A DNA stretch of 64,000 bases from Exiguobacterium profundum (lineage in GTDB: Bacteria; Bacillota; Bacilli; Exiguobacteriales; Exiguobacteriaceae). The notes beneath the pieces were generated by a model. The model was given only the letters and a program-made list of their open reading frames with translations, had not been told where the DNA came from and searched no databases. Each line of letters starts with the position of its first letter. Position 1 is the first letter of the stretch. The stretch is taken from assembly GCF_001909285.1 (NCBI RefSeq), contig NZ_MRSV01000001.1:2312556-2376555 (forward strand), in the 5' to 3' direction. This document shows, piece after piece, positions 39,791 through 51,470 of the stretch. The translations under genes and the position numbers were made by a program.

Positions 39791-40651
39791 ATGGACAGCA
39801 CAGTTATTTATGCCTTTCTCCTTACTCTATTCGCCGGTCTAGCTACCGGAATCGGGAGTATGATCGCATTCTTTGCGAAACGGACGAACACGGCATTCCT
39901 CTCCATCTCGCTTGGATTTTCCGGAGGCGTCATGATTTACGTGTCGTTCATCGAGATTTTCCCGAAAGCGCTCGAGGAACTCGTCGGCGCTCACGGAGAA
40001 TATACGGGTACAATCTACACCGTTCTCGCATTCTTCGGTGGGATGTTCTTGATTGGCATGATCGATAAGTTCATTCCGAAAATGGAGAATCCACACGAAG
40101 TCAAGTTTGTCGAGTCGATGCAGAATGACCCGACAACACATGAACTCGCAACGACGACGACAAATGAAGCGGCTCCAATCAATCATCCAGAGGTACAAAA
40201 TCGACTTAAAAAAATGGGGATTTTCATGGCACTCGCCATCGGGATTCACAACTTCCCAGAAGGACTTGCAACGTTCGTCTCGGCACTAGATGACCCGGCC
40301 GTCGGCTTAGCTATCGCCATCGCCATCGCCCTACACAACATTCCGGAAGGGATTGCCGTCTCCGTCCCAATTTATTATGCGACGGGCTCACGGAAGAAAG
40401 CGTTCAAGCTTTCGATGTTGTCAGGGCTTGCCGAGCCAGCTGGAGCGGCCATCGGATTCTTGTTACTCATGCCGTTCTTGAGCGACACCGTCTTCGGACT
40501 CTTGTTCGCGGCGGTCGGTGGCATCATGGTCTTCATCTCGCTTGACGAATTGCTCCCTGCCGCCCGTGAATACGGACACGCCCATCATTCAATGTATGGA
40601 ATGGTTGCTGGTATGATCGTCATGGCGACAAGTCTAATCCTATTAATGTAA
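39791..40651 (+). CDS. zupT: ZIP-family zinc/divalent metal transporter ZupT
   Basis: A 286-residue metal uptake permease with eight predicted membrane segments. The two metal-binding signatures HNFPEGLA and HNIPEGIA are present in segments IV and V, with the loop between segments III and IV rich in Asn/Thr/Glu. ZupT-like carriers take up Zn and other divalent cations such as Fe, Mn or Co. AAAGGAG precedes the ATG at 39791; an upstream frame lacks support. Unlike the flavoprotein gene 2.8 kb away it has no Zur box, but a palindrome overlaps its promoter. Confidence 0.93.
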   Translation: MDSTVIYAFLLTLFAGLATGIGSMIAFFAKRTNTAFLSISLGFSGGVMIYVSFIEIFPKALEELVGAHGEYTGTIYTVLAFFGGMFLIGMIDKFIPKMENPHEVKFVESMQNDPTTHELATTTTNEAAPINHPEVQNRLKKMGIFMALAIGIHNFPEGLATFVSALDDPAVGLAIAIAIALHNIPEGIAVSVPIYYATGSRKKAFKLSMLSGLAEPAGAAIGFLLLMPFLSDTVFGLLFAAVGGIMVFISLDELLPAAREYGHAHHSMYGMVAGMIVMATSLILLM

Positions 40652-40656
40652 CGAGC

Positions 40657-40684
40657 AATGCCCTGACGCGCGCGTCAGGGCATT
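40657..40684. terminator. Perfect 28-base palindromic bidirectional terminator
   Basis: AATGCCCTGACGCG followed by its exact complement, between the converging zupT and chemoreceptor genes. Confidence 0.88.
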
Positions 40685-40686
40685 TG

Positions 40687-42459
40687 TTATGTCGTTTTAA
40701 ACACATGGACGACATCTTTTAATTCAGACGACATGTGACTCATCGTTTCAGCGATGCCGTTGATCTCTTGAATGGCGGCAAGCTGTTCTTCGACGTTCGC
40801 ACCGGCTTCTTCGACGCTTCGCTGTGTCGAGACGGCGTTTGTCGACATATCTTCAACAGAGACGGCAACTTCAGTCGTATTGGCACTCACTTCTTCTGTT
40901 GCTGCCGCAATCTCACTCATTTGACGGGACGTCTCTTCGATGACCGATACGATCTCACGGAACGCCTCGGCCACTTCTCCCATTTGCGATACCCCATTCT
41001 CCACATGTACGCTCGATTCTTCGAACGCCGATTCGACTTGCTCCGTGTCACGTTGAATGTCGCGGACAACGGTCTGGATTTGAATGGCGGATTGTTTCGA
41101 TTCCTCGGCAAGTTTCCGGACTTCAGCCGCGACGACGGCAAACCCTTTTCCGTGCTCACCCGCACGTGCTGCTTCAATCGCCGCGTTTAAGGCAAGCAAG
41201 TTCGTCTGTTCCGTGATTGCCGTGATCGAACGGGTGATTTTCTCGATTTCAAGCGATTGGTTCGATAGACGGTTCACCATCTGTTGAGTGAGCTCGTTGG
41301 CACGGCGAATTTCTTGCATCCGTTTCTCTGCCAATTGAACGGTCTCAAGTCCACCATTCGCCGCCTCAAGTGTATGTATCGTCTGCTCATTCACACCTTG
41401 TGAGGCCGCAGCGATTTGATTCAATCCATCCACCGCTTGATTGACGCCAATCGTCCCTTCTTCCGCTCGCTTCGAGGATCCTTGCGCAGCCACGTTCATC
41501 TCTTCGAACAACCGGGACACGCCTTGGGTCGTTGTCGCGACATGGTCTGTGCTTGCGTAAAGTTCTTCAGAATATGCAGTCACTTTGTCCGACGCTTCAC
41601 CAACCCGACGAATCAAGCCGACCAGATTATGCTTCATTTCATTGAACGCCGTAACCAGGTCCCCTAGTTCATCGTTTGAGGCGACCTCGATATCTTCTCC
41701 AGTCAAATCCCCTTCTGCCATGATGCGTGCTTGACGACCGAGTCGATTGATCGGTTTTAGGAAAAGCCGTTGTAGCGCAAGTAAGGACAGAATCCCGATC
41801 ACGACACCACCAACACTGATGATGAGCATCCAAAGGATTGAACTTTCTGCATCTGCTTGTACCGCTTTCGTCTCAGACTCGAGGAGCTCCCCTTTATATT
41901 CGACAAGGTCGGTCACGGTCATGCGTACCCGATCCGTCGTCGGTGTCACACTCGTGTTGAGAACGGTTTTGAAGCCGATTTCGTCTTGTTGTTGACGAAG
42001 TTCGACGGCACGATTCATCTCACGGTCTAATAGCTCGTTAAATTTCTCCAAATCTCCCAACCAAGACAAGATCTTCTCATCTGAAGAAGATGCCTTGAGT
42101 GAAGCCATCAATTCGTCTCGTTGTTCTTGAACTCCCTGGAGACTGATGAGCGTCTTCGGATTGGCTACAAGCATATAGTAGTTCAAGTAGCGTTCGGCAT
42201 CCGTCACCGCTAGTGATAAATTCTCTGCAAGCAGCATCTCCTGCGTGCCTTCACTGAGTACCCGGTCATAAGCGGCAGTCGATTGTCTCAATTGATAAGA
42301 TCCGAGCGCGCCGACAATGACGAGCGCAATGATCGTCGGAATGAGCGCGATGGACATACGTCGTCTCAGCGATGAGCGTCCTCTCTGTTTCGTACCACTT
42401 CGTTTTATGCTCCATCCTTTCCACTTCTTCATCTGGTTAAGCAATCGTTTCACGTCCAT
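40687..42459 (-). CDS. Methyl-accepting chemotaxis protein
   Basis: A 590-residue transmembrane chemoreceptor. The N-terminus is cytoplasmic and Arg/Lys-rich, followed by a membrane segment ([20 protein letters not shown]), an outer four-helix-bundle sensor of about 150 residues, a second membrane segment ([20 protein letters not shown]), a HAMP domain and the signalling domain with its tip motif [20 protein letters not shown]. The adaptor and kinase genes are not nearby. A cre-like site lies inside its promoter, suggesting repression on good sugars. The ligand is unknown. Confidence 0.94.
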   Translation of the reverse strand: MDVKRLLNQMKKWKGWSIKRSGTKQRGRSSLRRRMSIALIPTIIALVIVGALGSYQLRQSTAAYDRVLSEGTQEMLLAENLSLAVTDAERYLNYYMLVANPKTLISLQGVQEQRDELMASLKASSSDEKILSWLGDLEKFNELLDREMNRAVELRQQQDEIGFKTVLNTSVTPTTDRVRMTVTDLVEYKGELLESETKAVQADAESSILWMLIISVGGVVIGILSLLALQRLFLKPINRLGRQARIMAEGDLTGEDIEVASNDELGDLVTAFNEMKHNLVGLIRRVGEASDKVTAYSEELYASTDHVATTTQGVSRLFEEMNVAAQGSSKRAEEGTIGVNQAVDGLNQIAAASQGVNEQTIHTLEAANGGLETVQLAEKRMQEIRRANELTQQMVNRLSNQSLEIEKITRSITAITEQTNLLALNAAIEAARAGEHGKGFAVVAAEVRKLAEESKQSAIQIQTVVRDIQRDTEQVESAFEESSVHVENGVSQMGEVAEAFREIVSVIEETSRQMSEIAAATEEVSANTTEVAVSVEDMSTNAVSTQRSVEEAGANVEEQLAAIQEINGIAETMSHMSSELKDVVHVFKTT

Positions 42460-42499
42460 GTCATTCGTTCTCCTTCATCTCGGATTTCTTCTCAACTTG

Positions 42500-42528
42500 A
42501 GATTAGTGCAAACGTTTTCATTAATCAA
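42500..42528 (-). promoter_or_regulatory. Promoter of the chemoreceptor gene
   Basis: TTGATT (42523-42528) and TAATCT (42500-42505), spacer 17, minus strand; the cre-like site fills the spacer. Confidence 0.6.
42507..42520 (-). promoter_or_regulatory. cre-like site (CcpA) in the chemoreceptor promoter
   Basis: TGAAAACGTTTGCA fits 13 of 14 positions of the CcpA consensus TGWAANCGNTNWCA. Bound CcpA would block the promoter. Confidence 0.6.
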
Positions 42529-42574
42529 ATCGATTTTTCGAAATGAGGTGGATAAATTTTGAATCGGATTCGTT

Positions 42575-42603
42575 TTGACAAAAAGAAGTCATCTTTGTAT
42601 ACT
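42575..42603 (+). promoter_or_regulatory. Promoter of the Zur-box flavoprotein gene
   Basis: Consensus TTGACA (42575-42580) and TATACT (42598-42603) with a 17-base spacer and TG before the -10 box. Confidence 0.85.
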
Positions 42604-42605
42604 TT

Positions 42606-42626
42606 AAATCGTAATAATTACGTTTT
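42606..42626 (+). promoter_or_regulatory. Zur box upstream of the flavoprotein gene
   Basis: AAATCGTAATAATTACG followed by TTTT is a 21-base inverted repeat with nine of ten pairs intact. It differs from the Bacillus Zur consensus AAATCGTAATNATTACGATTT by one base. It starts two bases after the -10 box, so Zur with zinc bound would block transcription. Confidence 0.75.
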
Positions 42627-42639
42627 GAAAGGATTCTCT

Positions 42640-43791
42640 ATGATTGTGGAAAATACGAAGTTATTAATCATTGGTGCTGGTGTACACGGAATGACCCTCG
42701 CCATCTCATATATGGAACAAGGCGGGTGCTTGGAGGATTTGATTATTGTCGACCGTCTCACTGACCCGTTATCGAACTGGAAACAACAAACTTCATCCAT
42801 CTCTATGTCGCACCTACGTTCGACCCGAGTGCATCACGTTTCTTCGAATCCCCATGCGTTGAAACAGTTCGCCTCGCGCTATGCCTATCGTTCCAATCAT
42901 TTCAAAGATACGTTCGGACGTCCATCGCTCGAACTGTTCAACGACCATGCCGAATCCTCATGGAACGCATATCGCCTTGATGAGCGGTTCCTCGGAAATG
43001 AACAAGTGATGACGCTCCGCAAAGATGGCGCACACTATCATGCCCGAACAAATCATCGCCTCATTATCGCGAACTCGGTCATTGTCGCGATCGGTCAATC
43101 GGAAAATGTCGTGTTACCTGAATGGGCCGACGAACAATGTCGACACGTGTTCGAAAAAGATCAATCGGATGAATCGAATCAAGTGACTGTCGTCGGCGGT
43201 GGCATCACAGCACTTCACTATGTCGTGAAGCGTGCCAATCAAGGTCACCGTGTCACCCTTGTGACGAGACGTCCGCTCGAAGTGAGTCAATTTGACGCCG
43301 ATCGACAGTTCATGGGACCGAAAGGATTAGATGACTTCCATCGTCTAAAACAAGACTGGACGACAAAACGATCATTCATCGCCCGTGAACGAAAACCGGG
43401 ATCGGCTCCGAACGATCTCGTCTTAAAAGTGAAGCGCCTCATACAGACGAACGCTGTGACGCACATCATCGGAGAAGTCGAGCGGGACAGTGGTTCGCTA
43501 TTTGTAAACGGTGAACAACTTGCCGGAAAAGAAGTCGTCTGTTGTACGGGAATCAGACCTCATCCTGTGAAAGAGACATTTCTTCAGCCCGTGATCGAAC
43601 AATTCAACCTACCTCTCACCCCATGTGGCACCCCTGTCCTGAATGAGCATCTTGAATGGACGCCTGGACTTTACTTGACCGGTCCTTACGCCGATTTGAT
43701 CATCGGCCCGTTCTCAAGAGCCATCTATGGTGGACAAGAGGCCGCTCGTAGAATTCTCCCCCAACTTCTAGCCACACAAAAAAGCGTCTGA
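42640..43791 (+). CDS. FAD/NAD(P)-binding oxidoreductase, N-hydroxylase-like, under a Zur box
   Basis: A 383-residue two-dinucleotide-domain flavoprotein. It has an FAD-binding GxGxxG motif at the N-terminus (LLIIGAGVHGMTLA), a second nucleotide motif mid-protein (VTVVGGGITALHYVVK) and a C-terminal GLYLTGPYADLIIGPFSR. The layout recalls the lysine/ornithine N-hydroxylase and flavin monooxygenase group, but no close family is recognised and the substrate is unknown. The ATG at 42640 follows GAAAGG by seven bases; a longer frame would run through the promoter and operator. With a Zur box in its promoter it should be made in zinc shortage, perhaps in making or handling a metal chelator; that last step is inference. 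Confidence 0.8.
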   Translation: MIVENTKLLIIGAGVHGMTLAISYMEQGGCLEDLIIVDRLTDPLSNWKQQTSSISMSHLRSTRVHHVSSNPHALKQFASRYAYRSNHFKDTFGRPSLELFNDHAESSWNAYRLDERFLGNEQVMTLRKDGAHYHARTNHRLIIANSVIVAIGQSENVVLPEWADEQCRHVFEKDQSDESNQVTVVGGGITALHYVVKRANQGHRVTLVTRRPLEVSQFDADRQFMGPKGLDDFHRLKQDWTTKRSFIARERKPGSAPNDLVLKVKRLIQTNAVTHIIGEVERDSGSLFVNGEQLAGKEVVCCTGIRPHPVKETFLQPVIEQFNLPLTPCGTPVLNEHLEWTPGLYLTGPYADLIIGPFSRAIYGGQEAARRILPQLLATQKSV

Positions 43792-43810
43792 CCATGATGG
43801 TCAGACGCTT
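43782..43810. terminator. Bidirectional terminator between the flavoprotein gene and yajC
   Basis: AAGCGTCTGACCA / TGGTCAGACGCTT, a perfect 13-pair stem with a 3-base loop. The flavoprotein stop codon is in its left arm; a T-run follows on the minus strand. Confidence 0.9.
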
Positions 43811-43816
43811 ACTTGC

Positions 43817-44104
43817 TTATTCCTCAAATGAGGCATTCGCTTTTTTCACGACTTCCGCAACTGCGCTTCGGTTGAAACGGAGAAGCGATTGATCGCATTT
43901 CAAAACGACATGTGTGTCTTCGATTTGATGAACGACGCCGTGTAAACCGCCGATTGTGACAACGCTGTCGCCACGCTCGAGGGCGTTTTGCATCGATTGT
44001 ACTTCTTTTTGGCGTTTCGTCTGTGGACGAATCAAAAGGAAGTAAAATACGACGAAAATCAAGATCATTGGTAATAACGCAACGAGTGTTTCCATGAGTA
44101 ACAT
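43817..44104 (-). CDS. yajC: Preprotein translocase subunit YajC
   Basis: A 95-residue single-span membrane protein of the Sec holotranslocon. It has an N-terminal membrane segment (LVALLPMILIFVVFYFLLIR) followed by PQTKRQKEVQSMQNAL and the GDSVVTIGGLHGVV motif. The start at 44104 is eight bases after AAGGA; an ATG three codons later is possible. It is downstream of queA-tgt as in most bacteria, though it has its own promoter at 44131-44159. Confidence 0.95.
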   Translation of the reverse strand: MLLMETLVALLPMILIFVVFYFLLIRPQTKRQKEVQSMQNALERGDSVVTIGGLHGVVHQIEDTHVVLKCDQSLLRFNRSAVAEVVKKANASFEE

Positions 44105-44130
44105 TCACCCTTTCCTTCAATATCAGGTTC

Positions 44131-44159
44131 ATTATACCGTGAAACTGAAGCATTGTCAC
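44131..44159 (-). promoter_or_regulatory. Promoter of yajC
   Basis: GTGACA (44154-44159) and consensus TATAAT (44131-44136), spacer 17, on the minus strand in the gap after tgt. Confidence 0.65.
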
Positions 44160-44179
44160 ACAATGTCCGACACGTTTCT

Positions 44180-46380
<2,201 letters not shown>

Positions 46381-46383
46381 ACC

Positions 46384-47385
46384 TTACTCCTCTTCCTCTT
46401 CATAACCAAAATGCGACTTGGCAAACTGTGTGATCATCCGTCCTCGCGGCGTGCGCTGCAGGAATCCTTGTTGCAATAAATAGGGCTCGTAGACATCCTC
46501 AATCGTCTGAGCGTCCTCACCGATGGTCGCAGCGAGCGTCTCAAGCCCGACCGGTCCACCTCCGAACCGCTCCACCATGGCTCTCAGTAACCGATGATCG
46601 ACTTCATCGAGTCCGAGCGCATCGACTTGTAGCCGGTCGAGCGCATCAGATGCGAGCACTGGATCGATTTCTTTCGTACCAGCCACTTGTGCGAAATCAC
46701 GGACACGACGCAAGAGACGGTTTGCAACTCGTGGCGTCCCTCGTGAGCGTTTCGCAATCGCACCGCTCGCCTCCGGTGAAATCGAGAGACGGAACAACTG
46801 GGCCGTCCGGTTGACGATGGCCGCTAACTCATGTGTTTCGTAATATTCGAGCTTCAACGTGACGCCGAAACGGTCACGTAAAGGCGCCGACAACATCCCG
46901 GCCCGTGTCGTCGCCCCGACAAGCGTAAACGGTGGTAGGTCGATGCGGACGCTACGAGCCATCTCCCCTTGCCCATAGACGATGTCGAGACAGTAGTCTT
47001 CCATCGCCGGATAGAGGATCTCTTCAATCGTCCGGCTCAAACGATGAATCTCGTCGATGAACAAGACGTCTCCCGGCTCGAGTGTCGAGAGGATTGCGGC
47101 CAAATCACCCGGTCGTTCAATTGCCGGTCCTGCTGTCGTCTTAATTCCGACGCCCATCTCGTTGGCGATGATTTGGGCGAGCGTCGTCTTCCCGAGTCCC
47201 GGGGGACCGTATAAGAGCACGTGGTCGAGCGTCTCACTACGAAGTTTAGCGGCCTGAATGAAGACCGACAAATTGCCTTTCGCCTTTTCTTGCCCGATAT
47301 ATTGCTCGAAGCGCTGCGGACGTAAGCTCCACTCTTCAGAGTCTTCATATTGCTGATGAGATTGTGACAACAATCGTTCGTCCAT
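46384..47385 (-). CDS. ruvB: Holliday junction branch migration ATPase RuvB
   Basis: The AAA+ motor ring that drives branch migration with RuvA. The 333 residues carry Walker [12 protein letters not shown], Walker [11 protein letters not shown], sensor 1 [18 protein letters not shown], the arginine finger region and the C-terminal winged helix ([12 protein letters not shown]). GGAGG precedes the ATG, ten bases after ruvA. No LexA box was seen before ruvA, unlike in B. subtilis. ruvC is absent, as in all Bacilli, where RecU does the cutting. Confidence 0.98.
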   Translation of the reverse strand: MDERLLSQSHQQYEDSEEWSLRPQRFEQYIGQEKAKGNLSVFIQAAKLRSETLDHVLLYGPPGLGKTTLAQIIANEMGVGIKTTAGPAIERPGDLAAILSTLEPGDVLFIDEIHRLSRTIEEILYPAMEDYCLDIVYGQGEMARSVRIDLPPFTLVGATTRAGMLSAPLRDRFGVTLKLEYYETHELAAIVNRTAQLFRLSISPEASGAIAKRSRGTPRVANRLLRRVRDFAQVAGTKEIDPVLASDALDRLQVDALGLDEVDHRLLRAMVERFGGGPVGLETLAATIGEDAQTIEDVYEPYLLQQGFLQRTPRGRMITQFAKSHFGYEEEEE

Positions 47386-47395
47386 AGCTTCCTCC

Positions 47396-47983
47396 TTATT
47401 TCAGTAACAGCTGTAGCGCGCGTTTTATGTACGCGTCGGTCGTCAATATTTCTCCGCTCAATGCTTTGCGGACTTTTAGGATTTCCCGTTCAGAGTAGCC
47501 GAGCGCGACGAGCGCCTCACACGCCTCATCGAGTTCAGATGCACCTTGGGCGAACAACCCTTCGTTCGGCACGTAATCCGGTGCGAGCTCGGATAACTTC
47601 CCTTTCAAGTCGAGCGCCATCTGTTTGGCCGTCTTCTTGCCGACTCCCGGGAACTTCGTCAAATACTTCTCGTTCTCGGTTTCAATCGCATCGATCAACG
47701 CGTCGATATCGCCGGACGCGACGATGGCAAGCGCACCCTTTGGTCCGATCCCGCTCACGCTGAGGAGTTTATTGAACAGCTCACGCTCACGACGTGACCG
47801 GAAACCGTATAACGTCTGTTGGTCTTCACGCACATAATGATGCGTAAACACGATTACATGTTCGTCTTGTTCACGATAAAAAAACGGGTTAGGCACATGT
47901 ACTTTGTAGCCGACGCCCGAGACATCTAACGTTATATATTCCGCACACACATAGGCGACGGGTCCTTTTACGAATTCAATCAC
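47396..47983 (-). CDS. ruvA: Holliday junction DNA-binding protein RuvA
   Basis: Binds four-way junctions as a tetramer and loads RuvB. The 195 residues have the OB fold ([12 protein letters not shown]), two helix-hairpin-helix motifs ([16 protein letters not shown] and [16 protein letters not shown]) and the C-terminal RuvB-binding domain ([12 protein letters not shown]). The start is a GTG at 47983, eight bases after AGGAG. The upstream gap of 90 bases holds a possible -10 TACAAT but no clear -35 box. Confidence 0.97.
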   Translation of the reverse strand: MIEFVKGPVAYVCAEYITLDVSGVGYKVHVPNPFFYREQDEHVIVFTHHYVREDQQTLYGFRSRRERELFNKLLSVSGIGPKGALAIVASGDIDALIDAIETENEKYLTKFPGVGKKTAKQMALDLKGKLSELAPDYVPNEGLFAQGASELDEACEALVALGYSEREILKVRKALSGEILTTDAYIKRALQLLLK

Positions 47984-48042
47984 GATGTACTCTCCTTTTT
48001 GGTCGGAAAAACTGCATTTATTGTACCATAATGGGCGACACG

Positions 48043-48069
48043 AAAAAAGGACAGGCGTTTACCTGTCCT
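48043..48069 (-). terminator. Terminator of nadA
   Basis: AGGACAGG / CCTGTCCT, a perfect eight-pair stem with a 6-base loop, followed by TTTTTT on the minus strand, seven bases after the nadA stop. Confidence 0.92.
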
Positions 48070-48076
48070 GAAGCGA

Positions 48077-49156
48077 TTACCGTGCAAGCATTCGTTCAAG
48101 TGCGCGTTTCGACCACTCTGTCGTCTCATGATCGACGCGAATGACGTTCACAGGGTCCGTCTCGAGTGACTCGAGCGCCCAGAGAAGATGTGGCAAGTCG
48201 ATTCGATTCATCGTGAGGCACGGACACATGAATGGGTTCAACGAGACGATATCAAGATGTGGGTACGTTGCCGCCAACCGGTTGACGAGGTTCATCTCCG
48301 TTCCGACCGCCCACTTCGTCCCAGGTGCACTCGCATCAATCTTGTCGATGATATATGACGTCGATCCCGCCTCGTCTGCCAATTGGACGACGTCAAACGT
48401 ACACTCCGGATGGACGATGATGCGACGATCCGGCTCACGGTCACGGAACGCCTGAATTTGCGATACCGTGAACTTCTCATGGACAGAACAGTGTCCCTTC
48501 CATAAGATGACTTTCACTTGATCGTCATAGCCTTCTGAGACCAATTCTTCACGGAGCGGATCCCAAACAGCCATCGCCGCGAGCGGAATGCCGAGGTCGA
48601 ACGCCGTGTTCCGCCCGAGATGCTGATCGGGTAGGAACAAGATGCGTTCACCTGCCTCAAGCGCCCACCGGACGATTTCATGGGCGTTCGACGATGTGAC
48701 GGTCGCCCCACCGTGACGACCAACGAACGCTTTGATGGCCGCTGTTGAATTGACGTATGTAATCGGGATGATGTCCTCTCCAAATCGTTCCGTCAGTTCT
48801 TCCCAAGCAATCTCCGTCTGATCGATATCGGCCATGTCTGCCATCGAACAGCCGGCACGCATATCAGGTAGGACGACAATCTGGTCGTCCCGTGTCAACA
48901 TGTCTGCCGTCTCTGCCATGAAGTGGACACCACAAAAGACGATGAATTCGGCTTCGCTCATCTGTTCTGCGAGTCGTGCGAGCTGGAGCGAATCTCCTGT
49001 CGCGTCCGCGAATTGAACGACCTCGTCTTTTTGATAATGATGGGCCGGTAAAAAGAGACGAGTCCCGAGTCGGTCTTTGACCGCCTGAATCCGAGTCTCC
49101 ATCTCCTCCACTGACAGGTTAGCGTACGTCGGTGGGAGTGTTCCGAGTAGTTGCAT
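48077..49156 (-). CDS. nadA: Quinolinate synthase
   Basis: Condenses iminoaspartate with dihydroxyacetone phosphate to quinolinate using a [4Fe-4S] cluster. The 359 residues have three cysteines placed as in the B. subtilis enzyme, C103 (RAGCSMADM), C223 ([10 protein letters not shown]) and C313 (FMCPCLTMN), and the CPC-type neighbouring C311. AGGAGG is eight bases before the ATG. It overlaps the end of nadC by 38 bases, so the nadBCA genes are tightly coupled. Confidence 0.97.
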   Translation of the reverse strand: MQLLGTLPPTYANLSVEEMETRIQAVKDRLGTRLFLPAHHYQKDEVVQFADATGDSLQLARLAEQMSEAEFIVFCGVHFMAETADMLTRDDQIVVLPDMRAGCSMADMADIDQTEIAWEELTERFGEDIIPITYVNSTAAIKAFVGRHGGATVTSSNAHEIVRWALEAGERILFLPDQHLGRNTAFDLGIPLAAMAVWDPLREELVSEGYDDQVKVILWKGHCSVHEKFTVSQIQAFRDREPDRRIIVHPECTFDVVQLADEAGSTSYIIDKIDASAPGTKWAVGTEMNLVNRLAATYPHLDIVSLNPFMCPCLTMNRIDLPHLLWALESLETDPVNVIRVDHETTEWSKRALERMLAR

Positions 49157-49988
49157 CTTTCATTCCTCCTTGTAAATTCAAACTGCAATCAAGCGCGCGG
49201 ACCGAATGAGTCAATTGACCGAGCGAGATGACATCGATGCGAATGCCTCGATAATCGTCAATCGTGTCGAGCGTGATTCCACCAGACACTTCAATTTTGA
49301 TGTGCGTCGGTATATGACGGACCCAGTCCCTCAATTCATCTGGCGTCCGATTATCAAGCATCACGATGTCCGGATCGGCTTGAACCGCCTCCATCAGATG
49401 TTCGAATGACTCGATTTCGATTTCAATCGGGGTCGTATGACCGACACGCTCACGCGCGACTTGAATCGCGTTCGTTACACCACCCAGTGCGACGATATGA
49501 TTGTCTTTGATCATGACGGCGTCATCGAGTCTTAAACGGTGATTGTATCCCCCACCGACACGTACGGCGTACTTCTCAATCATCCGAAGTCCCGGAGTCG
49601 TCTTCCGTGTATCGGTCACGTGTATCGAGTCATCATCTAGCGCATCGATGCACTGCTTTGTCATCGTCGCGATTCCACTCGCATGTTGGATGACATTCAA
49701 CAGCACACGCTCCGTCTCTAAAATTGCGCGTGTCTTTCCTCTCAAGACGACGAGCTCGTCTCCAGGGACAACCGCTCTCCCGTCTTCTTGGCAAAAGACC
49801 AATTCAAGCCGCTGCATAGTTGCCAGCTCTTCTACGATTGGCTTCCCACAGAAAATGCCCTGTTCTTTGGCAACAATCGTTGCGATCGACTCGTCCTGTG
49901 CATCAATCAGCGCACTCGATAAGTCCCCATAACCGATATCTTCAATCAAGAACTGACGTAGCTGTTCGCGTAGGTATATCGTGTTCAT
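49119..49988 (-). CDS. nadC: Nicotinate-nucleotide pyrophosphorylase (carboxylating)
   Basis: Turns quinolinate and PRPP into nicotinate mononucleotide and CO2. The 289 residues include [37 protein letters not shown] and [11 protein letters not shown]. The ATG at 49988 is seven bases after GGAG; another ATG precedes it. It overlaps nadB by 47 bases at its start and nadA by 38 at its end, an unusually compact arrangement. Confidence 0.97.
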   Translation of the reverse strand: MNTIYLREQLRQFLIEDIGYGDLSSALIDAQDESIATIVAKEQGIFCGKPIVEELATMQRLELVFCQEDGRAVVPGDELVVLRGKTRAILETERVLLNVIQHASGIATMTKQCIDALDDDSIHVTDTRKTTPGLRMIEKYAVRVGGGYNHRLRLDDAVMIKDNHIVALGGVTNAIQVARERVGHTTPIEIEIESFEHLMEAVQADPDIVMLDNRTPDELRDWVRHIPTHIKIEVSGGITLDTIDDYRGIRIDVISLGQLTHSVRALDCSLNLQGGMKDATTRNTPTDVR

Positions 49989-51375
49989 CATACCGCTCCA
50001 TTTCGAGGATGCTTTGCGCGAGAAGACGCGCCGCATCGAGTTGTAAAGTTTGTTCACTTAATTGTCTTGTCACGTGTTTCGTCATGGTCAACGTTTGGGT
50101 ATTTTGTAAGAAACCTTTCAATTCATCAAGACTTGGTGAAATCGTCAACCATCTTCCAATTTGAGCACGGAACGCTTGAAACGCCAAAGGTGAGATGTCG
50201 TACACCAGCGTCTCCTTCGTCACCATAGCCGTCCTATTCAAACGCACCGCCCGCGCGACTCGTTTTCCAAATACCCAACATTCTAAAAGTGAGTTCGAGG
50301 CTAAACGATTCGTCCCATGTATGCCCGCATCCGCCACTTCACCGACGGCATATAATCCGTCAACGCCTGTCCGTCCCATATCATCCACTTCGATTCCACC
50401 CATATGAAAATGGAGACCTGGACGTACCGGAATGCGGCGAGGATCAATCCTAAGTTTGTCACATGTCAAAGCAAGTTTTGGAAACCGTTCACGAAGCCGT
50501 GTCACGTTTGTCGTATCGAGATAGACCGTACCCATCCGTTCTGTCAGTACCCGTGCCACGTCATCTCGAGGCGCGAGACTCCCGAGCGGATGATGCGCCA
50601 TCACGTGATTCCCTTCGTCATCAACGAGCGTCGCTCCGGCTCCCCGGAGCGCTTCGGTCACGAGGTGAGGCGTTTCGGTCGCCAGTAAGGTGGGGTGAAA
50701 TTGGATCCGCTGTAAATGTGTCAGCTTGGCCCCACATCGATTTGCCAGAACGAGACCATCACCGGTCACGGTACGCGCGTTTGAAGTCCAATCGCTCAGC
50801 CCACCGATGCCACCTGTCGCCAATACGACAGCGCCGGCTTCAATTCGAATGGGCACTTCATCACGAAACGCCATCGCGCCGACGACTTTCCCGTCTTTCG
50901 TAATGAGATCGTGCACGAGCACCCGTTCCAATACGTTCACGTTATCAGGCATCGACTGACGCAATTGCCTCATGACATGACGTCCCGTCTCGTCGCCACC
51001 GACATGAAAGATCCGATTCAATCGGTGTGCGCCTTCTCGTCCGAGGGCATAGCCGCCTTCTTCATGATCGAACCGGACACCGAATCGTTCCATTTCTCCA
51101 ATCGCTTGACGCCCTTCTTCTACGAGAATGTCGACGCGCTCAGCGCACGATGTGTTTTTAGAAGCGAGCATTGTGTCTTCTTTATGGGCCGTACTCGATT
51201 TCTCAAGATACGCGCTCGCAATCCCGCCTTGTGCCAAATCGGAGTTGCTTTCTGTCATCTCACCTTTTGAGACGAGAAGAATGGAGAATGATTTTGATAG
51301 ATGCAAAGCCGTTGCGACGGCGGCAAGTCCCGTTCCGATAATCAAAATGTCAGTTTTCTCTATGTGTAAAGACAC
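49942..51375 (-). CDS. nadB: L-aspartate oxidase
   Basis: An FAD enzyme that oxidises aspartate to iminoaspartate, the first step of NAD synthesis. The 477 residues have the FAD motif ILIIGTGLAAVATAL, SDLAQGGIASA, HRLNRIFHVGGDETGRH and the C-terminal FAD site GIHGTNRLASNSLLE. The start is GTG at 51375 after AGGTGA. It is the first gene of nadBCA, divergent from the NifS-like gene, as in B. subtilis, and presumably repressed by NiaR when nicotinate is ample. Confidence 0.96.
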   Translation of the reverse strand: MSLHIEKTDILIIGTGLAAVATALHLSKSFSILLVSKGEMTESNSDLAQGGIASAYLEKSSTAHKEDTMLASKNTSCAERVDILVEEGRQAIGEMERFGVRFDHEEGGYALGREGAHRLNRIFHVGGDETGRHVMRQLRQSMPDNVNVLERVLVHDLITKDGKVVGAMAFRDEVPIRIEAGAVVLATGGIGGLSDWTSNARTVTGDGLVLANRCGAKLTHLQRIQFHPTLLATETPHLVTEALRGAGATLVDDEGNHVMAHHPLGSLAPRDDVARVLTERMGTVYLDTTNVTRLRERFPKLALTCDKLRIDPRRIPVRPGLHFHMGGIEVDDMGRTGVDGLYAVGEVADAGIHGTNRLASNSLLECWVFGKRVARAVRLNRTAMVTKETLVYDISPLAFQAFRAQIGRWLTISPSLDELKGFLQNTQTLTMTKHVTRQLSEQTLQLDAARLLAQSILEMERYDEHDIPTRTATSVLD

Positions 51376-51405
51376 TTATATATCACCTGTTTTTCATATG
51401 TAATG

Positions 51406-51434
51406 TTGACTTGTAAACTAGTTTCGCATAATTT
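51406..51434 (+). promoter_or_regulatory. Promoter of the NifS-like gene, with a palindrome in its spacer
   Basis: TTGACT (51406-51411) and TAATTT (51429-51434), spacer 17. The palindrome AAACTAGTTT (51415-51424) lies in the spacer, a possible NiaR site controlling both divergent units. A promoter for nadB was not clearly seen. Confidence 0.55.
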
Positions 51435-51470
51435 TGTGTAGAAGACAACATGAGAAAAGGGGAGTCCATG

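Noticed and set aside
47984-48042. SOS box before ruvA
   Set aside because: Looked for because B. subtilis ruvA is LexA-controlled, but no CGAAC-N4-GTTCG-like repeat is present.
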